A DNA stretch of 64,000 bases from an uncultured Lachnospiraceae bacterium (GCA_910585205.1 CAJUCC010000025.1:3829-67828); one strand, 5' to 3'. Positions 25,410-35,074 are shown, counted from the first letter of the stretch. Numbers and translations are program-made. Notes: a model not told the origin generated them from the letters alone.

Positions 25410-27350
25410 ATGAGTACGGAATATGGAGCAGACCAGATCCAGATATTGGAAGGACTTGAGGCGGTAAGAAAAAGACCAGGTATGTATATTGGCAGTACTT
25501 CCAGCAGAGGTCTTCATCATCTTGTGTATGAGATTGTGGATAATTCCGTAGATGAAGCGCTTGCCGGTTTCTGTGATGAAATCCGTGTTACGATCAATGA
25601 AGACAATTCTGTTACGGTGGAAGACAACGGACGCGGGATTCCGGTCGGTATTAATCACAAGGCGGGGATTCCTGCCGTGGAAGTGGTGTTTACCATATTG
25701 CATGCCGGCGGAAAATTCGGCGGCGGGGGATATAAAGTGTCCGGCGGACTGCATGGTGTGGGCGCTTCCGTTGTAAATGCGCTTTCTGACTGGCTGGAAG
25801 TTACGATTCGTCAGGATGGCAGTGTATACAGACAGCGGTATGAAAAAGGGCAGGCATGTTATGCTCTGGAGCAGATCGGGACATGCGAAAAAGAAGAGAC
25901 GGGAACGACTGTTGTTTTTAAACCGGATGCCACGATATTTCAGGAAACGACGGTCTATGAATTTGATATATTGAAACAGCGCCTGCGGGAGATGGCGTTT
26001 CTGACAAAGAATCTGAAAATCGTGCTCTGTGATGACCGCATTACAGACGAAGAGTCGGGAGCGAAAAAACCGCTTGTCAAAACATTCCATTATGAAGGCG
26101 GGATCAGAGAATTTGTTACATATCTGAACAAAAGTAAGACCGCCCTCTATGACACCATATTGTATTTTGAAGGCACAAAAGACAATGTATATGTGGAAGT
26201 GGCGATGCAGCACAACGATTCTTATACGGAAAGTTCGTACAGCTTCGTCAATAATATTAACACACCGGAAGGCGGCACACATCTTGCCGGTTTCCGCAAT
26301 GCCATCACAAAGACCTTTAATGATTATGCCAGAAATAATAAATTGCTGAAAGACAGTGAGCCGAATCTGTCGGGAGAAGACATCCGGGAAGGCATGACGG
26401 CGATTATCAGTGTAAAGATTGAAGATCCTCAGTTTGAGGGACAGACAAAGCAGAAACTGGGCAATTCGGAGGCAAGGGGAGCGGTAGACAGTGTTGTAAG
26501 TGAACAGCTCACATACTTTTTGGAACAGAATCCGGGTGTGGCAAAAACGATCTGTGAGAAATCGATTCTGGCACAGCGGGCCAGAGATGCGGCGAGGAAA
26601 GCCAGAGATCTCACAAGACGGAAAACGGCTCTGGAAGGCATGGCGCTTCCGGGAAAGCTGGCTGACTGCTCCGACAAGGATCCCCGAAACTGTGAAATAT
26701 ATATCGTGGAGGGAGATTCCGCGGGCGGTTCCGCAAAGACAGCCCGCAGCCGGAATACACAGGCGATTCTTCCGCTGCGCGGCAAAATATTAAATGTGGA
26801 AAAAGCCAGACTGGATAAGATTTATGCAAATGCAGAGATCAAAGCGATGATTACGGCGTTCGGAACGGGCATTCACGAAGATTTTGATATCAGCAAACTG
26901 CGGTATCATAAGATTATCATTATGACCGATGCGGATGTGGACGGCGCGCATATTTCCACATTGATGCTGACATTTCTGTACCGGTTTATGCCGGAGCTGA
27001 TTAAGGGCGGATTTGTTTATCTGGCGCAGCCGCCGCTCTATAAACTCGAAAAAAATAAAAAAGTCTGGTATGCTTACAGCGATGAAGAATTGAGCGGCAT
27101 TCTTGATGAGGTGGGCAGGGACCAGAATAATCGTATCCAGCGCTATAAAGGATTGGGAGAGATGGATGCGGAACAGCTCTGGGAGACAACGATGGACCCG
27201 GAACGCCGTGTTCTGCTCCGTGTCATTATGGATGAAGAGGCAGAGTCGGAAATCGATCTGACTTTTACGACGCTGATGGGGGATAAGGTGGAACCCCGCA
27301 GAGAATTTATCGAAGAAAACGCAAAATTTGTAAAAAATCTGGATATTTAA
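25410..27350 (+). CDS. gyrB: DNA gyrase subunit B
   Basis: 646 residues. The GHKL ATPase part has YEIVDNSVDEALAGFCDEI, EDNGRGIPVGI and SGGLHGVGASVVNALS. The transducer has SYSFVNNINTPEGGTH. The TOPRIM domain contains EGDSAGGSAK and the metal-binding MTDADVDGAHI. The C-terminal YKGLGEMDAEQLWETTMDP that contacts GyrA is present. SD GGAGGG lies before ATG 25410; 15 nt separate it from gyrA. With GyrA it introduces negative supercoils. Confidence 0.98.
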   Translation: MSTEYGADQIQILEGLEAVRKRPGMYIGSTSSRGLHHLVYEIVDNSVDEALAGFCDEIRVTINEDNSVTVEDNGRGIPVGINHKAGIPAVEVVFTILHAGGKFGGGGYKVSGGLHGVGASVVNALSDWLEVTIRQDGSVYRQRYEKGQACYALEQIGTCEKEETGTTVVFKPDATIFQETTVYEFDILKQRLREMAFLTKNLKIVLCDDRITDEESGAKKPLVKTFHYEGGIREFVTYLNKSKTALYDTILYFEGTKDNVYVEVAMQHNDSYTESSYSFVNNINTPEGGTHLAGFRNAITKTFNDYARNNKLLKDSEPNLSGEDIREGMTAIISVKIEDPQFEGQTKQKLGNSEARGAVDSVVSEQLTYFLEQNPGVAKTICEKSILAQRARDAARKARDLTRRKTALEGMALPGKLADCSDKDPRNCEIYIVEGDSAGGSAKTARSRNTQAILPLRGKILNVEKARLDKIYANAEIKAMITAFGTGIHEDFDISKLRYHKIIIMTDADVDGAHISTLMLTFLYRFMPELIKGGFVYLAQPPLYKLEKNKKVWYAYSDEELSGILDEVGRDQNNRIQRYKGLGEMDAEQLWETTMDPERRVLLRVIMDEEAESEIDLTFTTLMGDKVEPRREFIEENAKFVKNLDI

Positions 27351-27365
27351 TGAGAGGAGAATGGT

Positions 27366-29888
27366 TTGGAAGACAATATTTTTGATAAAGTACACGACGT
27401 TGACCTGAAAAAAACAATGGAAACCTCTTATATCGACTATGCGATGAGCGTAATCGCTTCCAGAGCGCTGCCGGATGTAAGAGACGGACTGAAACCTGTA
27501 CAGAGACGTGTTCTTTATTCCATGATCGAGTTAAATAACGGTCCGGATAAACCACATAGAAAGAGTGCGCGTATCGTCGGCGATACAATGGGTAAATACC
27601 ACCCGCACGGAGACAGTTCCATATACGGCGCATTGGTAAATATGGCGCAGCCCTGGTCTATGCGTCATGTGCTGATCGACGGACACGGAAATTTCGGTTC
27701 CGTGGACGGGGACGGCGCGGCGGCCATGCGTTATACGGAGGCAAGACTTTCCAAAATTTCCATGGAAATGATTGCCGATATTAACAAAGATACCGTGGAT
27801 TTTGTACCCAACTTTGACGAAACGGAACGGGAACCTTCGGTTCTGCCGAGCCGTTTTCCCAATCTTCTCGTAAACGGGACGACAGGCATTGCCGTAGGCA
27901 TGGCCACCAATATTCCCCCTCATAATCTGCGTGAAGTTATCAATGCAGTGATTCGGATTATCGATAACCGTGTTCTGGAAGACAGGGATACGGATATGGA
28001 AGAAATTCTGGAGATTATCAAAGCGCCGGATTTCCCGACCGGGGGCGTGATACTGGGGACGAGGGGCAGTGAAGAAGCCTATCGGACCGGACGCGGAAAG
28101 GTAAAAGTACGGGCCGTCACCAATATTGAGACCTTACCGAACGGAAAAAACCAGATCATTGTGACGGAGCTTCCCTATCTTGTCAACAAAGCGCGTCTGA
28201 TCGAAAAGATAGCAGAATTACATAAAGAAAAAAGAATCGATGGCATAACGGATCTGCGGGATGAGTCCGACCGGGAAGGTATGCGCATCGTGATTGAACT
28301 GCGAAAAGATGTCAATGCCAATGTGGTATTAAACCGGCTGTATAAGCATACACAGTTACAGGATACATTCGGCGTTATTATGCTGGCTCTTGTCAACAAT
28401 CAGCCGCGGGTCATGAACCTGATCCAAATGCTGAAGTATTATCTGCTTCATCAGGAAGAAGTGGTGACAAGGCGTACCAGATATGATTTGAACAAAGCGG
28501 AGGAACGGGATCATATTTTACAGGGTTTGCTGATCGCGCTGGATCATATCGATGAAGTCATCCGCATAATCCGTGCAAGCCAGACGACACAGATTGCAAA
28601 AGTAAGTCTGATGGAACGATTTGGCCTGACAGACGTACAGGCACAGGCGATTGTGGATATGCGTCTGCGCGCGCTGACAGGACTGGAACGGGAAAAACTG
28701 GAGAACGAACACAGAGAACTGCTTGCAAAAATTGCGGAATTGAAAGCGATACTGGCGGATGAAAAGCTGCTGCTGGGTGTAATCAAAACAGAAATGAGTG
28801 CGATTGCGGATAAATACGGAGAAGACAGAAGAAGCGCTATCGGTTTTGATGCCGATGATATTTCCATGGAAGATCTGATTCCCAAAGAGAACACCGTAAT
28901 TGCCATGACAAGTCTCGGTTATATCAAGCGAATGACGGTTGATAATTTCAAAAGTCAGAACAGAGGCGGCAAGGGAATCAAGGGAATGCAGACAATCGAA
29001 GAAGACTATATCGAAGATCTGCTGATGACCACGACCCATCATTATGCCATGTTTTTTACCAATTATGGCAGAGTTTACCGGTTAAAGGTTTATGAAGTGC
29101 CGGAAGCGGGACGTACGGCGCGTGGGACAGCGATTGTAAATCTCCTGCAGATGAATCCCGGGGAAAAGATTACCGCTATCATGGCCGTTAAGAAATACGA
29201 AGAACATAAAAATTTCTTTATGGTGACGAAAAACGGTATCGTAAAGAAAACTTCGATTATGGAATACAGCAACGTCAGAAAGAACGGACTGGCGGCTATT
29301 AATCTGCGCGAAGATGACGAGTTGATTGAGGTTAAAATTACCGATACCGATACCGATATATTCCTTGTTACCAGGCAGGGGATGTGCATTCGTTTTAAAG
29401 AGACGGATGTGCGGGCAACCGGAAGAAATTCGATGGGGGTAATCGGTATGAACCTCTCCCACGGTGATGAGATTATCGGTATGCAGCTTGACCATCAGGG
29501 GGATTCTCTTTTGATCGTGTCGGGAAACGGCATGGGGAAACGGACTTATCTGGGAGAATTTACGGTACAGAAAAGAGGCGGAAAAGGTGTAAAATGTTAT
29601 AAGATAACCGAAAAGACGGGCGATGTGGTAGGCGTCAAGGCGGTAAATGACAGCCATGAAATTATGATGATTACAACAGGAGGCATTATTATCCAGCTTC
29701 GCATGGAAGATATATCGACATTGGGGAGAATTACTTCGGGTGTGAAGATGATTCATCTGGATGAAGGTGTCAGCGTGGCTAAAATTGCAAAAGTAAGAGA
29801 AAAAGTATCCGACGGCAGCAAAGAATTTGAAAATCCCGAGGATGCAATGGAAGAAATTTCGGAAGAAAATACAGAATCTGAAAGGTGA
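27366..29888 (+). CDS. gyrA: DNA gyrase subunit A
   Basis: 840 residues starting at TTG 27366 behind SD GAGAGGAG. The winged-helix/tower domain carries the catalytic Tyr in AAMRYTEARLS. The C-terminal beta-pinwheel has a GyrA-box variant QNRGGKG (consensus QRRGG[RK]G) and five further RGxG-like blades. The quinolone-binding helix reads GDSSIYGALVNMAQ: the serine is kept, but the acidic residue four positions later (E. coli Asp87) is Gly88 here. The acidic tail (EDAMEEISEENTESER) is typical. Confidence 0.98.
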   Translation: MEDNIFDKVHDVDLKKTMETSYIDYAMSVIASRALPDVRDGLKPVQRRVLYSMIELNNGPDKPHRKSARIVGDTMGKYHPHGDSSIYGALVNMAQPWSMRHVLIDGHGNFGSVDGDGAAAMRYTEARLSKISMEMIADINKDTVDFVPNFDETEREPSVLPSRFPNLLVNGTTGIAVGMATNIPPHNLREVINAVIRIIDNRVLEDRDTDMEEILEIIKAPDFPTGGVILGTRGSEEAYRTGRGKVKVRAVTNIETLPNGKNQIIVTELPYLVNKARLIEKIAELHKEKRIDGITDLRDESDREGMRIVIELRKDVNANVVLNRLYKHTQLQDTFGVIMLALVNNQPRVMNLIQMLKYYLLHQEEVVTRRTRYDLNKAEERDHILQGLLIALDHIDEVIRIIRASQTTQIAKVSLMERFGLTDVQAQAIVDMRLRALTGLEREKLENEHRELLAKIAELKAILADEKLLLGVIKTEMSAIADKYGEDRRSAIGFDADDISMEDLIPKENTVIAMTSLGYIKRMTVDNFKSQNRGGKGIKGMQTIEEDYIEDLLMTTTHHYAMFFTNYGRVYRLKVYEVPEAGRTARGTAIVNLLQMNPGEKITAIMAVKKYEEHKNFFMVTKNGIVKKTSIMEYSNVRKNGLAAINLREDDELIEVKITDTDTDIFLVTRQGMCIRFKETDVRATGRNSMGVIGMNLSHGDEIIGMQLDHQGDSLLIVSGNGMGKRTYLGEFTVQKRGGKGVKCYKITEKTGDVVGVKAVNDSHEIMMITTGGIIIQLRMEDISTLGRITSGVKMIHLDEGVSVAKIAKVREKVSDGSKEFENPEDAMEEISEENTESER

Positions 29889-29893
29889 CGGAC

Positions 29894-31096
29894 ATGGAAG
29901 CATATTCAGTATTTAAAGATTTGGCAATTATTATTATTGTTGCAAAGTTTTTTGGATTATTGGCGAGAAAGTGCAAGGCTCCTCAGGTTGTGGGAGAGAT
30001 TATTGCAGGACTTTTGATCGGTCCCTGTATATTCGGATGGGTAACGCAGACTACTTTCCTCACGGAAATGGCGGAGATTGGGGTTATTTTGTTGATGTTC
30101 TCTGCGGGTCTGGAAACGGATTTAAAAGAATTGATTAAGACAGGCCCGATTGCACTGCTGATTGCCTGCGCCGGTGTATTGATACCGCTTGTCTGCGGCG
30201 GCGCTCTGTATATGGCGTTTTATGGCGTATCGCCCTGGGGAAGCGAAGAATTTTATAAAGCAGTCTTTATGGGTACGATACTGACGGCAACTTCTGTCAG
30301 CATTACCGTGGAATGCCTGAAAGAGATGGGAAAACTGAAAGGGCATGTGGGAACGACAATTTTGAGTGCGGCGATCATCGATGATGTGATCGGCATTGTT
30401 GTATTGACATTTGTGATCGGATTTAAGAACCCTGATTCCAATCCGATGAAAGTTGTAATCAGTACAATTTTATTCTTTATCTTTGCCATTGTCGTTGGTT
30501 TTATCTCCTATCATATTTTTCAGATTATCGATGAGAGATATACGCATACGAGAAGAATTCCGATTACGGGATTTGCGTTCTGTCTGGCGATGGCCTACGT
30601 GGCGGAGCGGTATTTTGGAATTGCGGATATTACAGGCGCTTACGTGGCAGGCATTATTTTGTGCAGTGTAAAAGATGCGGATTACATAGCGAGAAAAATG
30701 GACGTCAATTCTTATATGCTGTTTGGACCGATCTTTTTTGCCAGTATCGGTCTGAAAACCAGTATCGATCATGTGACAAAAGATTTATTATTGTTTTCCG
30801 TGGCTTTTGTTATTGTAGGTCTGCTGGGCAAGATCATAGGTTGCGGCCTGATGGCAAAATTATGCCGGTTTAACGGAAATGATTCGCTGAAAATCGGCAT
30901 CGGTATGATGACACGGGGAGAGGTGGCTCTGATTGTGGCACAAAAAGGACTTTCCGTCGGTCTTTTGTCTCCGGTATATTTTACTTCCGTTATTTTATTG
31001 ATTATTGTATCTTCGGTTCTGACGCCGATCGGATTGAAAATTCTGTATGGCAAGTCGGAACAGGAATTGATTAGCATTGACCCGTATCAGGGATAA
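29894..31096 (+). CDS. CPA2-family cation:proton antiporter (Kef/NapA type)
   Basis: About 400 residues with 11-13 hydrophobic helices and no C-terminal RCK domain, so it is a membrane-only sodium or potassium/proton exchanger. Motifs include APQVVGEIIAGLLIGP, FSAGLETDLKELI, TATSVSITVECLKEMG, the ion-binding LSAAIIDDVIGIVVL (adjacent Asp residues) and GMMTRGEVALIVAQKG. A GTG at 29885 is in frame but forms part of the SD AAAGGTG, which lies 6 nt before ATG 29894 and overlaps the gyrA stop. Ion specificity is not determinable by eye. Confidence 0.88.
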   Translation: MEAYSVFKDLAIIIIVAKFFGLLARKCKAPQVVGEIIAGLLIGPCIFGWVTQTTFLTEMAEIGVILLMFSAGLETDLKELIKTGPIALLIACAGVLIPLVCGGALYMAFYGVSPWGSEEFYKAVFMGTILTATSVSITVECLKEMGKLKGHVGTTILSAAIIDDVIGIVVLTFVIGFKNPDSNPMKVVISTILFFIFAIVVGFISYHIFQIIDERYTHTRRIPITGFAFCLAMAYVAERYFGIADITGAYVAGIILCSVKDADYIARKMDVNSYMLFGPIFFASIGLKTSIDHVTKDLLLFSVAFVIVGLLGKIIGCGLMAKLCRFNGNDSLKIGIGMMTRGEVALIVAQKGLSVGLLSPVYFTSVILLIIVSSVLTPIGLKILYGKSEQELISIDPYQG

Positions 31097-31108
31097 AAGG
31101 AGAAAAAA

Positions 31109-32329
31109 ATGACTGTTTTTGAAGAACTGAAGGCAAGAGGGCTTCTTGCACAATTAACGGATGAAGAAGAAATCCGGGAACTGGTAAATGCGGGAAAAGC
31201 CACGTTTTATATTGGATTTGATCCGACGGCGGACAGTCTCCATGTAGGACATTTTATGGCTCTGTGTCTGATGAAGCGTCTGCAGATGGCCGGCAATAAA
31301 CCGATTGCCCTGATCGGCGGCGGAACGGGAATGATCGGAGATCCTTCCGGCAGGAGCGATATGCGTACAATGATGACAAAGGAACAGATTGCGCATAACT
31401 GTGACTGCTTTAAAAAGCAGATGAGCCGGTTTATAGACTTTTCCGAAGGCAAAGCATTGATGGTAAACAATGCGGACTGGCTGATGGACCTGAATTATGT
31501 CGAACTGCTTCGGGAAGTGGGTGCGCATTTTTCGGTCAATCGTATGCTGACGGCGGAATGTTATAAACAGAGAATGGAAAAAGGTCTTTCGTTCCTGGAA
31601 TTTAATTATATGATTATGCAGAGTTATGATTTCTATGAGTTGTATCGCAAATACGGCTGTAATATGCAGTTTGGCGGCGACGATCAGTGGAGCAATATGC
31701 TCGGCGGTACGGAACTGATCCGCCGCAAACTGGGAAAAGACGCCTATGCGATGACCATTACCCTGCTGTTGAATTCAGAAGGAAACAAGATGGGTAAGAC
31801 TCAGAAAGGCGCTGTCTGGCTGGATCCGAATAAGACTTCACCCTTTGAGTTTTATCAGTACTGGAGAAATGTTGCGGATGCGGATGTGTTGAAATGTATC
31901 CGTATGCTGACGTTCCTGCCGATCGAAGAGATTGATAAAATGGATGCATGGGAGGGGAGCCAGTTAAACGAGGCGAAAGAAATTCTGGCTTATGAACTGA
32001 CAAAACTGGTCCATGGAGAAGAAGAAGCGAAAAAAGCGCAGGATGGCGCGCGTGCCCTGTTCAGTACAGGCAATGCGGCAGACATGCCGACTGCAGAACT
32101 GACGGCGGCGGATTTCCCGGAGGGAAAGGCCGATCTGATTACTGTTCTGGTGACATCCGGTCTGGTTTCCAGCAGATCAGAGGGCAGACGTGCTATCGAG
32201 CAGGGCGGTGTTTCCGTGGACGGCGAAAAGATAACGGATGTCAGGAAAGAATATGCGGTATCGTTTTTTTCGGATGGCATTGTGATAAAACGGGGCAAGA
32301 AAAATTTCCGAAAGGTGATTGTAAAATAA
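31109..32329 (+). CDS. tyrS: Tyrosyl-tRNA synthetase
   Basis: 406 residues. A class I synthetase with the HIGH-like motif DSLHVGHFMAL, the tyrosine pocket YMIMQSYDFYELYRKYGCNMQFGGDDQWSN and the KMSKS-like GNKMGKT. The C-terminal S4 domain is EGRRAIEQGGVSVDGEKITD. It belongs to the shorter TyrS2-like length class. There is no T-box leader: the gene follows the antiporter by 12 nt with its own SD, in the gyr-downstream operon. Confidence 0.96.
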   Translation: MTVFEELKARGLLAQLTDEEEIRELVNAGKATFYIGFDPTADSLHVGHFMALCLMKRLQMAGNKPIALIGGGTGMIGDPSGRSDMRTMMTKEQIAHNCDCFKKQMSRFIDFSEGKALMVNNADWLMDLNYVELLREVGAHFSVNRMLTAECYKQRMEKGLSFLEFNYMIMQSYDFYELYRKYGCNMQFGGDDQWSNMLGGTELIRRKLGKDAYAMTITLLLNSEGNKMGKTQKGAVWLDPNKTSPFEFYQYWRNVADADVLKCIRMLTFLPIEEIDKMDAWEGSQLNEAKEILAYELTKLVHGEEEAKKAQDGARALFSTGNAADMPTAELTAADFPEGKADLITVLVTSGLVSSRSEGRRAIEQGGVSVDGEKITDVRKEYAVSFFSDGIVIKRGKKNFRKVIVK

Positions 32330-32330
32330 T

Positions 32331-32996
32331 ATGAAAAGTAAAACAATTATTTTTGATATGGACGGCGTTTTGTTCGACACGGAGATTATGTCTACCAAAG
32401 CCTGGATTCAGCTTGCGAAAGAACGTGGTCTTGACGGGGTTATCATACAGGAGCTGGCCGACAATTGTATGGGCAGAAACCGCAAAGACATTATATTCCA
32501 GTTTCAGAAAAAGTTCGGAGAAAATTTTGACGCGCAGGAGTTTTTGACAGCGGGCAGAAGTCTGATGCAGAAATGGATAGAGCGGGACGGTCTGCCATTG
32601 ATGAAGGGAACTGTGGAAATTCTGCAATATCTGCGGGAAAATCACTTTACCACCGGTCTGGCTTCTTCTTCCAGTACCCAGACGGTTATGAGCCATATGG
32701 AACGTTCCGGGCTTGGACATTATTTTGACGTGATTATCGGCGGTGATCAGGTGACATTGAGCAAACCGAAGCCGGATATATATTTGAAAGCCTGTGAAGC
32801 CGTACATATGCCGCCCGGGGAAGTGATCGCTGTGGAAGATTCTCCCAACGGAATACGGGCGGCTCATGCAGCCGGCATGAAAACGGTTATGATACCGGAT
32901 TTGGTACAACCGGACGCGGAAATGCTGGCGCTGGTTTATCGCAAATATGATTCGCTGCTGGCGTTAAAGGAAGCGTTTGAAAGGGATGAATTGTAA
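32331..32996 (+). CDS. HAD-superfamily hydrolase (beta-phosphoglucomutase-like)
   Basis: 221 residues. Motif I FDMDGVLFDTE contains both nucleophile and acid/base Asp, motif II is GLASSSS, motif III is the Lys in SKPKPDIYL, and motif IV is VEDSPNGIRAA. The four-helix cap of subclass IA lies between motifs I and II. Substrates of this family are small sugar phosphates; a phosphatase or phosphomutase are both possible. The ATG is one nucleotide after the tyrS stop, so the genes are translationally coupled. Confidence 0.9.
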   Translation: MKSKTIIFDMDGVLFDTEIMSTKAWIQLAKERGLDGVIIQELADNCMGRNRKDIIFQFQKKFGENFDAQEFLTAGRSLMQKWIERDGLPLMKGTVEILQYLRENHFTTGLASSSSTQTVMSHMERSGLGHYFDVIIGGDQVTLSKPKPDIYLKACEAVHMPPGEVIAVEDSPNGIRAAHAAGMKTVMIPDLVQPDAEMLALVYRKYDSLLALKEAFERDEL

Positions 32997-33005
32997 TAGT
33001 TCCTT

Positions 33006-33932
33006 TCACCAGTAAATTCCTTTGTATTCATAAAAAAACTGCCATTGGAAATCCCGGTACTGGTTTTTACTCTCTTTTGGATCGTACCATTTGCCACGGA
33101 GTATATAATAGCTCCAGTTCCGGGAACCGTCATAGAGATCACAGGAGCCGTTGTTGCTGGAAAGATACAGATGCACATTACAGGTATGGCCGGTATCCCG
33201 ATTCAGGTCTTCCATTATCTTCAATGCCTCCTGCCGGATCTGTTCTTCGTGTATTTCTTTTTCCGCACCCTGCAGAGATTCGTCATCAATGCTCAGATTA
33301 ATGGAGACAAGCAGCGGATAATAATTGAAAATATTGTTATAGTCCAGCTTATAAAAGGGTATCATATTTTCTTCCTGCCGCAGATTTTCCCAAAGTCGTT
33401 TTTTGTATTCTTCTCCCGCTGCCTGCGCCTTTTCATATTCTTCTTTCTCATCTATCGTATAACTGCTGACGGGATTTCCAATCGAAATAAAGCAATAAGA
33501 TTTTCCGAAGTAGTCTTCAAGCGTTAAATCCTGAAATGTCCCCTGTGGGAAAAGACTGATAAGGTAGTTTTGTTTATAGTATACAGAAAGCTGATTTTTC
33601 AGCCAGAAAAGCTGCTGATTGACCAACGGATCCATATTGTTTAATATTTGTGTGTAAGAATGCCCGTTCTGATCCTGATATGTAATCTCCCATTCATCAT
33701 AAATATAACCGTCGGAGTGGTATCCGCAATCACAGTTTTCCGTTTCGATTCGTATGGTTTTCTTTTCTCCTACCTGATAATCGGGTCCAAACATAATCTG
33801 AAGTTCCGTTTGATAAAGCGAGGGATAATCATCCTGGTAAATATGAGGAATATTGCGGTAAAGATTGGTGCCGGTCTGCATAATGCCAAGCACAGTCAAG
33901 AACAACAACAATAATTTGAAAAAAGTTTTCAA
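33006..33932 (-). CDS. Hypothetical secreted or membrane-anchored protein
   Basis: 308 residues starting at TTG 33932 (SD AAAGGA, 7-nt spacing). Residues 1-22 (MKTFFKLLLLFLTVLGIMQT) form a signal peptide or anchor; no lipobox Cys is seen. The rest is Tyr/Asn/Asp-rich and probably extracytoplasmic, with a Cys pair in ENCDCGYHSDGY and further single Cys residues at FGKSYCFIS, GHTCNVHLY and NGSCDLY. A helical Glu/Lys-rich segment occupies the middle. I do not recognise a family. It lies just beyond the terminator of the SIMPL gene, so it either depends on read-through or has an unseen promoter. Confidence 0.7.
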   Translation of the reverse strand: MKTFFKLLLLFLTVLGIMQTGTNLYRNIPHIYQDDYPSLYQTELQIMFGPDYQVGEKKTIRIETENCDCGYHSDGYIYDEWEITYQDQNGHSYTQILNNMDPLVNQQLFWLKNQLSVYYKQNYLISLFPQGTFQDLTLEDYFGKSYCFISIGNPVSSYTIDEKEEYEKAQAAGEEYKKRLWENLRQEENMIPFYKLDYNNIFNYYPLLVSINLSIDDESLQGAEKEIHEEQIRQEALKIMEDLNRDTGHTCNVHLYLSSNNGSCDLYDGSRNWSYYILRGKWYDPKESKNQYRDFQWQFFYEYKGIYW

Positions 33933-33952
33933 TCTGTTTTCCTTTCTATTTA

Positions 33953-33985
33953 AAAACCGGCAGTTATCAAGTACCTGCCGGTTTT
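33953..33985 (-). terminator. Rho-independent terminator after the SIMPL gene
   Basis: An 11-bp stem AAAACCGGCAG (33953-33963) / CTGCCGGTTTT (33975-33985), 11-nt loop, with a T-run on the minus strand. It stands 20 nt upstream of the next minus-strand start, so it may act as an attenuator for that gene. Confidence 0.8.
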
Positions 33986-34024
33986 AAATCGTTTTGCAAT
34001 ATGTATGAGTATTGTTTTGTTGTG

Positions 34025-34840
34025 TTAGTCCGTGGCATAATTCAGTCTGACCGTTACCGTTGCCGTTTTGTTTCTGGAACGGGTATCAAATGCACCGCCG
34101 TAACTGTACTCCGAATCGGAATTTTGTGCAGTGATCTGGAAAACACCGAGATTTGCACTGAGTAATTTGGTATTTCTGGCGTTTGTGCCGTTCGCAATAA
34201 TATCGGCTCTTGCCTTTGCATTTTCCGTTGCCTGTTCGATGAGATCCAGTTTCAGTTCATCCAGTTTGGTATAATAGTATTCCGGAGCATCGGATTCGAA
34301 CTCAATGTTAGCTTCGATCAGTTTGGTAATATCTCTGGAAATAGCATCCACTTTATCCACGTCCCCGGAAGTGATGGTGACAGACTGGTAGAGATCATAA
34401 CCGTCCAGATATTCTCCGACTCTTTCGCCTTCCTCATTGTACTGTGTCGTCCATCTCTGCGAAATGGATACCGAGCTGAATGTCAGTTCGGACTCCGAGA
34501 TACCGTTATCCAGCAGATATTTCTGGATTACTTCGGCATCATTTTTAATAGATTGGTATGCGCTTTTCGGCGTGGGTCCGTATGCGGAGAAACTACCTCT
34601 CCATACGATCAGATCCGATTCAAAATCACAGCTTGCGGAGCCTGTGACGGTGATACCGTCGCCGCTTTTATGGGTTTTATATCTGGCAATACTGCCGGAA
34701 AAAATAGTGACGCAGATAATCGCAGAAATTCCTGCAATCAGTGCAATGATAATAGAAGGGGACACCGGCTTTTTCGGTGGTTTTTCCAATGGCAGAGTAA
34801 TCCCCTGGTCGTTTTCGTTTCCGTACATGTTTCCATACAT
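34025..34840 (-). CDS. SIMPL-domain (DUF541) protein, membrane-anchored
   Basis: 271 residues. A Pro-rich cytoplasmic N-terminus, one membrane helix (residues about 27-50, IIIALIAGISAIICVTIFSG) and a SIMPL domain. The domain begins GDGITVTGSASCDFESDLIVWRGSFSAYG, has NDAEVIQKYLLDNGISESELTFSSVSIS, and closes with NKTATVTVRLNY. The family is widespread, usually exported, with no agreed biochemical role. A good promoter (TTGAAA-18-TATAAT) and a terminator bracket the gene. Confidence 0.88.
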   Translation of the reverse strand: MYGNMYGNENDQGITLPLEKPPKKPVSPSIIIALIAGISAIICVTIFSGSIARYKTHKSGDGITVTGSASCDFESDLIVWRGSFSAYGPTPKSAYQSIKNDAEVIQKYLLDNGISESELTFSSVSISQRWTTQYNEEGERVGEYLDGYDLYQSVTITSGDVDKVDAISRDITKLIEANIEFESDAPEYYYTKLDELKLDLIEQATENAKARADIIANGTNARNTKLLSANLGVFQITAQNSDSEYSYGGAFDTRSRNKTATVTVRLNYATD

Positions 34841-34889
34841 AATTATCTTTCTCCCTTTTCTGTGAGCAATGCAATCAATGACTGTTTTT

Positions 34890-34919
34890 ATTATATAGCA
34901 GATCAGGTGCGATTTTCAA
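34890..34919 (-). promoter_or_regulatory. Promoter of the SIMPL gene
   Basis: Minus-strand TTGAAA (34919-34914), 18-bp spacer, TATAAT (34895-34890). Confidence 0.75.
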
Positions 34920-34948
34920 GAGATTTATGAATGGATTCGGGATTGCAG

Positions 34949-34996
34949 AAAAAAAAGCACCATCCCCAAGGAAGCAAGTCCTCAAAAATGGTACTT
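34949..34996 (-). terminator. Terminator of tRNA-Lys
   Basis: The minus-strand stem AAGTACCAT (34996-34988) pairs with ATGGTGCTT (34963-34955), with one G-U pair. A small inner hairpin AGGA/TCCT sits in the loop. The stem runs directly into eight T (34956-34949). Confidence 0.82.
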
Positions 34997-35001
34997 ATAA
35001 G

Positions 35002-35074
35002 TGCGCCTTCAGGGGTTCGAACCCTGGACACCCTGATTAAGAGTCAGGTGCTCTGCCAGCTGAGCTAAAGGCGC
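35002..35074 (-). tRNA. tRNA-Lys (anticodon CUU)
   Basis: 73 nt with a complete cloverleaf: acceptor GCGCCTT/AAGGCGC plus discriminator A, D-arm GCTC-AGCTGGCA-GAGC, and anticodon arm CCTGA-CTCTTAA-TCAGG with anticodon CTT. The variable loop is GTGTC and the T-arm CAGGG-TTCGAAC-CCCTG. The CCA end is not encoded. It is a single-gene unit with its own promoter and terminator. Confidence 0.98.

Noticed and set aside
25347..26282. 311-residue minus-strand open frame
   Set aside because: Shadow of gyrB; the sense frame has all GyrB motifs.
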